Source of the DNA: Siphonodentalium dalli
Taxonomy: Eukaryota; Mollusca; Scaphopoda; Gadilida; Siphonodentaliidae
DNA length: 64,000 nucleotides
Assembly (NCBI GenBank): GCA_032622095.1
Contig: CP136061.1
Coordinates: 255,451,582 to 255,515,581 of the forward strand
Direction of reading: 5' to 3'
The notes under the pieces are model-generated. The model was not told the DNA's origin. It worked only from the letters and a program-made list of their open reading frames with translations, and made no database searches. This document shows positions 44,301 to 55,689 of the stretch, piece after piece (the first letter of the stretch is position 1; each line of letters begins with the position of its first letter). The translations under genes were made by a program, and so were the position numbers.

Positions 44301-47300
44301 ATTGGTGTTGCATTTATGATTGCCGTTAGATTCTAATCATAATCACGCAACTCACAAGCAAACCAGAATGTCACTAAAACGTTTGTTTTATCCACGGTTC
44401 TTTTGAGTATGGTGGCATTTGAAATGGATAAAATGGTAAGTAATGAAAATCTTTAGGCTATTAACACAATTGAAATGGCGACAGGCATAATGTAATTCAC
44501 AATAGACACTAGTCATTAGTATTTATATATAGATATCCAAATTGTGTTTACGGTTTGGTCTATGGCGACTAGGCCATATCACAACATACATTTTATTCTT
44601 ATGGGTGGCGGAAAGACAGCGCCGATCTTACCGCGGAAGCAATATTCTCAGTCCATACATAAGCCACCTACAGGTACCCCCAAACTGGCAGATATTCGAA
44701 AGTTATTTTCACTTAACATGGACCTCATATCAGTGTTACTGATCGGGATTTATAACACCTTCGTCGTCGATCTGGTGTTTTATGGGGATACAAGTAACTG
44801 AGTGTTAGTCGGTGTGATGTACATGTAATCGACTAAAAATCACTGGTGTATAGTGTTGTGTTGTTGTTCACCCAGAATAGTCATTTTTGTTCTCAAGAAA
44901 ACCTGGACATGCCATGCTCAAGTGCCCATTGCTGTGAATACATAGAATCACATTGTATGACTCATATTCAATGAACATATGGCAATAATAATTGTATTTC
45001 TCAGATCCATCTGTCTCTATAAACATGTCGTCACTGGAGTCATGTTTAACCTTCAGTCACTGAACGTTAATTGAATGGTAAGCCATCAGAGCCATGTAAT
45101 TTTTGTGATTGATAAAAGCAAATGTTGCTCATCTTTATGAAGATAACATATATGTTAATGTTATTCTATTCCAAAATAGTATTATTGAAAAGTTAACTTA
45201 TCGACTATCGGCACCAGAGCAAACAAACCATTTGAACGGTTGTTGAAAACAACTGGCACTTCAACAACAAATCCAGCGCAAAGCATCACAAAAGGAAGTC
45301 TTTTTTCTGGCTGTTGTACTTCTTCGCAAAATTGAAATGACATCTATATTATGGGATGCCATCTTGTATTTTGAGATCCATCTTTTAGCGAGTGTGGTTC
45401 TAACATAATTATGTGCACTAAACGATACGATACGATTTATTTGCATAAACACCAATATGCTAACAATACAATTCATAATAAAACAATAAACAATTAATAA
45501 TAAAAAAATACATGTGAACACTAAATGACATATACAACTGCGCATTTGTTGTTTTATTCTTGGTTAGGATTCTCAGAGATACCTTTGTGTGCATTGTTTT
45601 AACTTTCGATATGAGGAATGTTGAGTTTTGTGTTTATTATTTCGCAAATTAAAAGATATGTTGATAACAGAACTACTACTTCATATGACTATTGTAATGA
45701 AATGAATGTGATTAATCGACACAATATATATACAACTGGAGACGTCATTTGTCCTGATTTCCCGTATTTGTTTTCACGAAGTGTTATAAATTCGAGACAC
45801 GACAAAGCTCATCTGATTTTTTGTTTCTATAGTTGACCACCACATTTTGGTCTCCGTCATCACGCAAACAATAAATTGCCATGTAATAATGAAAACATAC
45901 ACATAAGTAATACCATATGAGACGTTTATTTGCCCGCATATCGTACTAGTTGTTTACAAAGTGTTGACATTAAACTTAAATGCCATATTGGCCGCATTGT
46001 GGCGCAATAGTGGGTGTGACTTCAAACTTTTTGTTTCTTTATCGTATTCAGCACAAATGAAATCCAAAATGTATGCGCATTTCTTTCTTTTTGGCCTTTA
46101 CTACAATCCACACTGGCCCATTTGTGTGGAAGTTTGTGACTGTAGGGGTGATCCAGTTTTTGTCTAATTATTTCATCAATTGATAATAAAGATCAATGCT
46201 GAATCTAATGTTTGATATGAAATATTCTATGTAGTCAGTACAATTATATATAATATACCACGGGGGACATTCCTTTTCTGAATTTGTCGTATGTCCATTC
46301 ACTAAATCTTGAATTTAAAATTGGCCGCCATATTGAAAGCCATCTTCGATTATGATACTATTTTAATAACAAATTTGGATGGCAATTTCTCTGGCCAATT
46401 TGCATGTGTATTCTACATTTAATAAAACAAAATACTGCGCATTATGCGATCATTCGTGGTTCCAATCCCAAGCGACAACTTTAGTTCGAATGTTATGACA
46501 TTGAACGGCGGAATAAATTTTTTACTTTTATTTTTCTAATTGATAAGATGTATTATTGGTGAAACTAATGTTCATATGAAATACTATTCTATATGGTCAT
46601 TAAAATAATATACATTTTACCACTTGGGACGTTCCTTTTCAGGATTTTTCGTATGTCGCTTCACTAAGTCTTAAAATAAAAACTGAATGCCATATTGGAC
46701 GCCATCTTGGAGTTTGATACTTATCTAATAGTGAATATGGTTGGAAATTTGCATTTTACACTTGTTATGTGTGTTTTACACTAAGTAAAAGGAAATACTA
46801 CGCACTATTCTATCATTCTGGAATCCAATCCCCGGCGATGGCTATACTTAGCATATTATGACATTGGGGGAGGGTTAAGTTTTTGCCTATTATTGCTAAA
46901 TTTGTAGGGTCAGGAAAATAAACTTAATACCTCCGGGTAGAAAATACTCCATTCTTTCCAAACATATATGATAAGATAAGCTCAATCCAGCGTGCTAGTT
47001 TTGTACAGAGTTGACGGGCGACAGTTTCTCTGAATCGTCATGATGTTTTGACGCATAACGTTACATTCTCCATCATGACGTCGTGAAATCTCAAACAAAC
47101 CAGAACAAATAACAACGTTCCGATCTAGTATCACCATGTACCCCATAATAACAAATAGAACATTCTGTTTTTGGTGATGTGCTTAACTTTTAACCAATTG
47201 TGTATAGCTGGCCAACCGCTGAAAACAGGCTTATTTTTCGGTAGGTACCTTCACAAATAGTCTTACCATACATAGCTGCCACCAATTCCGGCAAGGCCAA

Positions 47301-47419
47301 GAATAATTTTCATAAATGATATATATTTACCTTTCAGAAAAAGTTGGTTTCAACTTGTTCTACCGAGGGTAGGGGTATCTCGAAAACTAAGGCCCTTTTT
47401 GGATTTGGCCGCTCCTCTA
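41383..47419. mobile_element. 6-kb element with ~1.2-kb terminal inverted repeats
   Basis: The left arm begins TAGAGGAGCGGCCAAA and the right arm ends with its complement at 47419. The arms align over roughly 41383-42620 and 46160-47419, with shared words such as GGCCTTGCCGGAATTGGTGG and GTTGACGGGCGACAGTTTCT. Each arm contains two or more ~370-bp modules bearing CCAAGATGGCGTCCAATATG and GGAACGTCCC. The 3.5-kb interior has only short open frames and no recognisable transposase. It may be a defunct or non-autonomous long-TIR transposon. Confidence 0.85.
45420..45550 (-). mobile_element. Truncated non-LTR retrotransposon 3' end
   Basis: Read on the minus strand, this ends GTTTATGCAAATAAA followed by a TCGTA pentamer run. 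That is a common 3' tail form of LINE elements. Only about 130 bp can be suggested. Confidence 0.4.
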
Positions 47420-47694
47420 TATCCCCTCCCACCGTCAACGAAGACCATCTACCTGTGTCCCTGTTTAGAACTACTTGTTTTATAGTGATTGAAAAGTATT
47501 GACTTTATATTGTTGTCTTCAGTGTCAGTCTTCTCCGTCTTTACATTCTGTTGAGCGACCCACAGTCATTGACTGCCTTGTTCGTGAATTTCACCAATGT
47601 TATCACCTATCGGGGGGGGGGGGGGGGGTGGTGATAACTGCTTTAAGTGCTTTGTTTCTAGTCAACAGAGAAGACAGGAACACATACAAGCTAT

Positions 47695-47830
47695 GTTAAA
47701 GACATATTATGGACTTGTTCGGATGCGTGAAACTGATAAGTTATTAACCGGGTGACATGCCAACTGTGGGAATGTACCATTCTACTAACATCGCTGAAAA
47801 TCTCAAAGAAATCCACCATGCCACTCCATA
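47695..47830 (+). repeat. Dispersed repeat R4, copy 1
   Basis: TTAAAGACATATTATGGACT, GAAACTGATAAGTTA, TTCTACTAACATCGCTGAAA and ATGCCACTCC match the tandem copies at 60580-61620. Confidence 0.7.
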
Positions 47831-48555
47831 TATACCCCACCAACCCGGGGTGACAATCGCACTTTTACCCCCCCCCCCCCAGTCTAGACTCAGATTTAAG
47901 TTCCAGATGGTGCATATTGGGATATGTATGGAATCCTATTAGGGCCACTTGCTAATGGCGCTTTCGGCGCACTATTTGTCGCTTTCGGCGCGCGCGCCGA
48001 AAGCGACAAAATGTGCGCCATTAGCGTTGTTTCGGCGCGCGCCGAAAGCGACAAAATATGCGCCGTTAGTAACGCGCCGAAAGCGACAAAATATGCGCCG
48101 ATACGACGCACTTTATGTCGCTTTCGGCGCGATGCATTAGTGCATTCTATGGAATCCTATTACGGCCACTTGCTAATGGCGCTTTCGGCGCATCGCGCCG
48201 AAAGCGACAAAAAGTGCGCCATTAGTAACGCGCCGAAAGCGACAAAAAGTGCGCCGTAACGGCGCACTATTTGTCGCTTTCGGCGCGGTGCGACAAAATG
48301 TGCGCCATTAGCGTTGTTTCGGCGCGCGCCGAAAGCGACAAAATATGCGCCATTAGTGCAATCGGCGCGGAGATCACCTTGGAATGTCCAAATGGACCCC
48401 ACTTAAACCAGGACAAAAATCGCAAATTCACGTAAAACCAATTGCCAAACTTTATTTTCAGAACTGTCACATCGGGGTACAGCCCTAATAAATTGTTTGT
48501 CAATTTCACTCCAGGCAAATCCAGGCCTAGATTTAAAAATAAATGATCAGCTTTC

Positions 48556-48830
48556 AAATGTACTTAATCCGATCAGACGGTCCCCATACCACCAAGATAC
48601 AACAATATTTCTTCAAAATACACGTAAATTATCACAATCGATGCATTTCTACAAAATAATGATAACCACTACCATCTACATGTATGGTATCAATTTTCTC
48701 AAAACTTTTTATTTGTTCAACAAAATATGTCCGTATTATTACTAAAGTACCATTAGATTTTAGAGTTATCCATCTTCATCCGCAAATTGTCCAGTAACTT
48801 AGGACCGTCTGATCGGATTGAGTACCTTTA
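48556..48830. mobile_element. 275-bp MITE with 30-bp TIRs
   Basis: GTACTTAATCCGATCAGACG at the left and GTCTGATCGGATTGAGTACC at the right. A loose end of the same family lies near 29970. Confidence 0.8.
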
Positions 48831-49019
48831 ACTGTCCACAAAGGATGGACCAGGACCACACGGCCACAATAATTTTAAATCTGAATAATGACAAATTATA
48901 GCATTTAGAGGTCTATCTACAGCAAAATTCAGCCCCTCTCTTTTAAAATTGATACATAGGCCTATACATTGTACATATGGCCATGTCCGATCTGCACTGG
49001 GTGCAGGAGCGCCGGAAGA

Positions 49020-49330
49020 TGGCCGCTGGCAGCCATGTTTTTTTGGCCGAATGACCTCAAAATGACTCATTCCTATTTACATGTCCATGTTAACATCCAT
49101 GATAAATAGTATGCACAGAAATTCATATACAGCTGTTTACAGTGAATTTCCCCCCGAAAATCTATGTTTTAGTGTTAAAAGGGGGGTGGGTGTCAAAAAA
49201 TGGTCGGAAAAAACTGCCGAAAACGGAAAAAAATTTGGCGGTGGGGGTGGGTGGGTACAAAAAATGATCGAAATGGAAAAAATGCCATACGTGCCTGAAA
49301 TTGTTTTCCGACCCCCCCCCCCCCCCCCCC
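49020..49330. repeat. Dispersed repeat R5, copy 1
   Basis: Contains GGCAGCCATGTTTTTTTGGC, GTGAATTTCCCCCCGAAAAT, GGTGGGGGTGGGTGGGTACA and a long C tract. The same segments appear in reverse complement at 62560-62860. Confidence 0.8.
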
Positions 49331-50039
49331 GGCAAACTCGGAAAAATAACCATAAATTCATTGTGGCAAAAATCCCTATTTTAAAGGTATTTGTCGGTTT
49401 TTATGGCCGTTTTGTGATAAAATTGACAACAAATTAATATTCCTTGTGAAATTGGTGGTATTTGGACCAAAAAAGTCACATTTTGCTATAAAAACACGAG
49501 ATTAAAGACACAAAAAGCATTTTCTGTCTCCAGAAAAAGGGCAAGTCCTGTGCCCGCTCGCCCCCTTGGTCAAGGGCAGAGGGTCAGCTGCCCCCTCTGC
49601 CCCCCTCTTCCGGCACCCCTGCACCATACTTAATTGTACATGCGCTAATGGCGCATATTTTGTCGCTTTCGGCGCTAATGGCGCACCGCGCCGAATGCGC
49701 TAATGGCGCACCGCGCCGAATGCACTAATGGCGCATATTTTGTCGCTTTCGGCGCGTTACTAACGGCGCATATTTTGTCGCTTTCGGCGCGCGCCGAAAT
49801 AACGCTAATGGCGCACATTTTGTCACTTTCGGCGCGCGCGCCGAAAGCGACAAAAAGTGCGGCGTTACGGCGCACTTTTTGTCGCTGCGCGCCGAAAGTG
49901 CATATAGCAAGTGACCCTAATAGGATTCCATAGAGATGCACCCATTTGGGTACCTAGATTGTGCAATGTGTCAACTGTCAATTTTGGTATATAGAGAAAC
50001 TAATCTAAAACAAAAAAATAATCTTAGTGATGACGTTTC

Positions 50040-50140
50040 TAAAGAAACTAAAAACAATGGTTAATTTGATAATAAAGATAGTTTCCAAAGAAGGGGAGGC
50101 CTAACCAGAATGAGGTCCACAGATGGTGAATTTAAAGATA
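50040..50140 (+). repeat. Half copy of hairpin H2 with its left flank
   Basis: AACTAAAAACAATGGTTAAT to AGAATGAGGTCCACAGATGG matches 31855-31935 but stops before the hairpin's second arm. Confidence 0.7.
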
Positions 50141-51887
50141 CGGGTGGCGTTGGCGGTGGGTATGCTGTTAAAATATTCACCTCCGTCAAAAACCGCCACA
50201 AACAGCTATGAAATAACGCAATGCTCACCCAGCATCAAGAAAAGAACAGCTACCCTCATATATATGAGTTGTTTTGCTTTGGTTCGTTAATTACGCTAGT
50301 GTATGATCATATTAATCTAGTATTACTTTGACCTTTCAACATTCGCATTCCTAATCGCTCCATTGACTGTAACATATGAAATCATCCCCTTTCCAAGTTG
50401 AGCTACAGTGTCGTTGACACTTTCATTTTAATTATAATTCATCCAAGATATGGTGACTTAAATATTTTTCATCCGATCAGCACCATATTTGGTACATGTG
50501 GTCCTCACCCCGAAATACAGATCAAGTTCGAATTTGGGTTTTTGATCCGGTATATTTTAAAAGAGTTATGTCCATTTAAAATTTAAGTAACTGATATTGT
50601 AATTAATAGCTGTACCTGTTTGCCACTGTGAACTTGGAAGAGAACTTCTCATCACACACAGATTGTATTATTGACATTGAGTTATGTTTAGCTGGACACT
50701 AGATAGCGTGGCTAGCAGAGTCTGTTGATAACATCTGTCAAATATAATTCATGGATGGCTCTCTATTAGTTTTCTGTACAATATTAAGTTAACCCCTTTG
50801 TTGAAACATGTTCATTAATGTACACTCAATAAGACACCTATTCTAAAATATTAAATTGGAATGGTCCATTGTTTATTTGTAGGGATGTTTTACAGACATT
50901 GTTGTTTATAGACATTGTTGTTTACAGACACTGTATCTTATAAATAAATTAACCCACCCATTCCGTAGTTCCAGCATATGATGTCATTGAACATGATTAA
51001 CCCTCTCCACACTTCATATGGTCTTGTGATGTTTTTCATCTGATCATTCTCCTATTCTGTGCCCAGGTTGATGGTGATCCACTTTTCACTTACATGGCTT
51101 TTGGGATTAAAATTAACCCATCCCATAGGCAGATATTAAATTATCTCTCTCACCTTGAGCCAGGTTCAGTAAGGATTTATATAAACCACCAATTGAATAT
51201 CCATCATTAGAGGAAATAACTTATTTTAAAATTCCCTCAATTGCATTTGGGCTGCAGGATAATAATAATGGTGCTGGTATTCTTGAGACTGACTTAATGG
51301 TCAAATATTTTTCTACCCAATCACTTTTATAACCTCATTCAGGTTAATCATTGACACATTCTTCACCTGTGTAGATTTTGGTATTGATTTAATGGTTTTG
51401 AAAATATTAACCCTACATTTAATAATATTTCTGCTGTCTTTCCAATGATCAGCTTAGAATAAAATTAACCATTGATATACTGTATGGGATCCAATGTTAT
51501 GACTCTTAATATTTTCAATTTGACCATTCTCATAACTCACCTTTAGTTATCTGATAATTCTGCATTAAAATATTTTATATCCAGGTCTATACACCCCTCA
51601 CTTGTATAGATGTTTAGGTATTGATTGGTCTCTGATCTCAATGATCCCATAACTTTTTAATATGCAGCTAACACAACAACCTAATATGTTATGACTCTGG
51701 TTCCAATGTAAGAAGTAGATAAAGAGAGTTATTATGATGTTATTTACTTTATCACTCTATAAGACTATAACCCATACATGTGTCTGTGTTGGAGTGACCT
51801 AATAGGTAGAAATCGAATGCCATATCCATGTTTGTATTGTGTTTATGTGAGCAAGTTGTCCAATAAATCTGATTTCACTTCGGAAGT
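50141..51887. other. Non-coding AT-rich stretch
   Basis: No exon or clear element. Loosely repetitive wording (TTAACCC, CATATGATGTC, GATTTAGGTATTGAT) hints at an old degraded modular repeat, but I cannot define units. Confidence 0.45.
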
Positions 51888-52036
51888 ATTATATAAATAA
51901 TGAATGGCTTGGAGTTGACTATGCCAAAATAGTGGTCCGAGAGGAGGAATAGTCCACGAGCCTCAGGCGAGTGGACTATTCCTCCTCGAGGACCATTATT
52001 TTGGCATAGTCCACGGCAAGACATTCATTATTTATT
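51888..52036. repeat. ~150-bp near-perfect palindrome
   Basis: The arms contain CATTCATTATTTA-type AT blocks, then ACTATGCCAAAATA and GAGGAGGAATAGTCCAC, meeting near 51962 at CCTCAGG. A stable hairpin or cruciform is expected. No ORF. Confidence 0.9.
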
Positions 52037-54346
52037 ATATTATATCGAACATTCCTGCCAATTCTCACACAATTTCTGTCTGATTTGTCACAATTTTATT
52101 TACCGTGAATTGTTTTAATTGGTCTCAGTTTTTACAATTTACGGCAAACTTTTGACGATGGCAGGGGAGCATAACTATGTTAATATGATCATACGCTGGC
52201 GTAATTAACTAACTAAAGCAAAACAACTCACACGAGATTTGCTGCGGCTTTTTTTTTCTTTTCTTTTTTTTCTATCAAAATCAGTTTATAGATTCCCCGG
52301 TATTCCCTCCAAATAAGATTCACATAAGGCTATATTTCCTGGGTCCGTCGAATGAATGGACCCCAATCGTAATTTCGAGTATAAATTAGGCAGATCGTAC
52401 TTCCGGGTACTCTTGATCGACAGCTTGACTATTCATGGTTATAAACTACTAGTACCAACATCAAAGTGAAAAATAGTTATACCTTGTCGAGAGGGGAACG
52501 GGAACATCTTTAATGAATTTAACCAATTTATTTCTTTTCTTGACGCTATATGTGAGCACTGCGGCGGAGATACTATACAGAGAAGCGTGTCCATTTCATA
52601 GCTGTTCATTTCATTCAAAGGTGTCATCGTGTCGATTTCAACGAAAATCGACAAACAACGTCATCGTGTAACTTTCCTCATTGACCGAGTTCGCATGAAC
52701 CTGCACGAATGTATCTTCTGCTTTGTTCATAATTATGTGTTTCATTTTTATTCCAGAAAATAGTATATTTATGGATTATCACATGCATGTATGCACTATA
52801 TAGTCTTATGATAACAATTAACTCCTTATTAAATATATGTTATTTCGTTTCGCACAGTACTGCACCGTACCAAGTGCTGTACATTAATTGCCCAGTAGAA
52901 CGGTGAATTATTGATGACATTCTATTTTTGTTTCACATCAGGAATGCCGATCACTTTTCACTGTAGTCACAATAGTGTCGTTATTTATTGTGTCTTCTTT
53001 TCTCAAAAAAAGTTAAACTATCGCAACGAATGAACTTATATTGTAATTCAATATTCATAATTCTCATTTGCAATACCAGTAATCGAAAGACACAGTAACA
53101 AGATTTTCCGATTACGACATTAACGCTTTAAGCCCACCGATCTACTGTGCGACAAAGGTGCTCGCAGAATTCAAAACACCAGCTTCGTATTAGATAATAA
53201 TTGGTGACGTCACAAAATCAGATATAGTCTATATACGACCCAAAGCGTCCGGCTATGGTTCGTTATTATATATAGTTACAACTAACAGCAACTCTTCATG
53301 ATTCATGCATTTATTTCTATAAATACGTCATTAGCAAAGACATTTTGGCGAAATTTTATAAGTTAACTTGCTTAACTTCGATTAAAACGGAAATAACGTC
53401 CACTGGTATAACACAATTAGGACTGACTGCTTGCCAACTAAACGGACAAACTATTACATACACTGTCCAGATAGCTATGATTTGACATTTGTAAGATCAT
53501 TACAATTCACCAATAAATCTAATGATATACTGATATTGCAAAAAGTATCGCACAAGGTATAGTTTAAGATTGGCCGTATCTTCAGGCGCCAACCCGATTT
53601 CGCGAAATTAGTTTGTTACTATAAATAGAAAAAGAATAGTAGACATGTTGGAATCCTACTGGGGTACTGTCATAAAATAGTATAGCAGTGTGCAGCCAAT
53701 CAGCTGTGAATTGTTGAAAGTCTTGCACTCAAGAAAAGGTTGGTGTAAAGATTTAAGAAAATAGCTACCGTAACCAATATCGCCAAGGTATGGGTTAAAC
53801 ATCTGCCGATCGTGATCGGCCTCTCGTCTTGTATATTCTGATAACACGAGAAAGGTCATTGACGCTCTGAGAGCTGCATGGGTTGAGTGCATGTATCTCG
53901 CCGGAATTACTCTCGCCGAAATACGCCCGCTCGTCTACCACAGTATAGCCGACATTTCTCTCGCTTTGATATTCCATACAATCCGACCGAATGCTATGTT
54001 TGCACTAATGATTCCAGTTATTTCTGTCTGTCAATTTGACGGCGTTACAGAATGTCGCATATGGTACATATTATACTGTCGTCTGGTTATCGTCGATGCA
54101 GCAACCGGGAACCACGTGATTACAATGAGGTTATTATATTTATATATATATTGTTCACAAATCTGGTAAGCTGCATGTTACGCTATCAATTCCCTTATTA
54201 TAGCTCAACTTGACGAACAATTTCCGTTAGCATACCCTACATGTAACATCTCTCACCCGATCGTCACCAAACTTCATATGGAACTTCGGGGTGACCTCTG
54301 TATACACGTATAGTCATCTGGTGATCACAACAATGAGTAAGGGTTA
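52037..54346. other. Non-coding stretch, nothing recognised
   Basis: 2.3 kb without a supported exon. Short open frames at 53.7-54.2 kb have no domain and no matching splice context. A word, CACGTGATTACAATGAGGTT, at about 54112 recurs at 55540 and, altered, at 55090, marking a large direct module. Confidence 0.5.
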
Positions 54347-55047
54347 AGCGCGCGTTTTTTACGGCCGTTTTCTGTCGTCCGTTGTCGTTCAAAGCGCGCG
54401 ATTTTTATATTCACACCGTTTGAGTGCACCATTTACAGGCAGGTCACAAATACAATGTATATAATAAGAATTTGCTAAACTTGCACATGTAAGAGTTTTT
54501 CAAACTCATTTAATTGTCAAATGTGATCAAATTTAGAATAACAAGTGGAATGCTGCACCGGCTTCCTAAATTCTCATAGCAATTGCGTTTAATTGAATTT
54601 CATTCTATAATTCCAGTTTGTGAGTTTTATTTTATTGGGGGAGCAAATTGTGGGCAAAGTGACCTCGCAAGCTTGGAATGGATTGGGACCAAAAATGAAC
54701 CAGACGATCCTGTTATAACGTCGAGCTCTTGCCAGGCATTTTCTCATTTCATTTATCCTTGAACTTCAGTTATCAGCATCTCGCTAAAGTCCTCCACCAC
54801 CTTTGTTATCGCGATGACGAATGAATATGTCGCTTTCAAATAGGAGAAATACGCGCATATAAATATCCCATTTGACAGCGACCCAATTATCCCGATGGTT
54901 TGCCACAATGCGAGAAATTGACGAAGCATAAAAACACTGCTGTGATCGCCTCGTGGTCAGCGATTCAGTCGCTTGCGGTGTGAATATAAAAATCACGCGC
55001 TTTGAACTGCTACGGACGATAGAAAACGGCCGTTATAATCGCGCGCT
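54347..55047. mobile_element. 701-bp TIR element
   Basis: The left end AGCGCGCGTTTTTTACGGCC and the right end CGTTATAATCGCGCGCT are inverted repeats of about 70 bp, including AAAGCGCG and TTTTTATATTCACACC. Interior AT-rich, no transposase. Confidence 0.8.
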
Positions 55048-55084
55048 CGCGTCCGGTGTGGATTGACATTAAATCTCAGTCGGG

Positions 55085-55530
55085 ATTCGCGTGATTATAA
55101 TGATGTTATAGTGTGCATGCTGCATGCGTCGGGTAAGCTGTATGTTATTCTATATTTATGTGTAACCATATAAGGTAAGTGGATGTCTGACCAGGTATAC
55201 CAGAACTGTCAAGTTAATTGAACCCACACATAGAACACCTGAATGACAGAGATAAAGTCAGAGCGATGCACTTGCAGGTGAACCCGAGGCCTTTTAGAAA
55301 GTCAACTGAGGAGAAAAGCAAAACGGCTAAGAACATATTACCATGGTACGTTCATGGAATGTTTTATGTGTAACCATATAAGGTAAGTGGACCAGATAGC
55401 AGGACTGCCATTGTAAATGACCCCACACCTAGCACATCAGAATGACATATCAAGTGATGCACTGGCAGGTAGACCCGAAGGCCTTTTTAGAAAGTCAACT
55501 TATGTTATGGTATATATTAATTCCTTTAAT
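55085..55530. repeat. Direct duplication around ACCATATAAGGTAAGTGGA
   Basis: About 150 bp at 55155-55310 and 55370-55505 share GTGTAACCATATAAGGTAAG, ATGCACTTGCAGGT or ATGCACTGGCAGGT, and CTTTTTAGAAAGTCAACT. Confidence 0.75.
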
Positions 55531-55689
55531 CGGGAGCCCCGTGATTACAATGAGGTTATATAGTTCATACATCGAATAAGCTACATAACGTGTACATCGG
55601 AATGGTATATTATTCATTTGAAGGAATATTAAGGTGGTAACAGATGACATACAAATAAAAGTGCAGAATGAACCCAATGTATTGAGGGA

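Larger units (their letters stand above)
47929..49930. mobile_element. 2-kb TIR element with subterminal GCGCCGAAAGCGACAAA arrays
   Basis: Ends TGGAATCCTATTAGGGCCAC and its near complement (finishing TAGGATTCCA at 49930), flanked by TA on both sides. Inside the left end (47950-48370) and right end (49640-49910) are many copies, in both orientations, of GCGCCGAAAGCGACAAAA and ATGCGCCATTAG, pairing into GC-rich palindromes. A second internal copy of the left end sits at 48149. Nested inside are a MITE (48556-48830) and a segment shared with 62560-62860. Confidence 0.82.

Noticed and set aside
53656-54169. Overlapping frames of 60-92 codons on both strands
   Set aside because: No recognisable family and no codon-level evidence; chance frames in low-repeat DNA.
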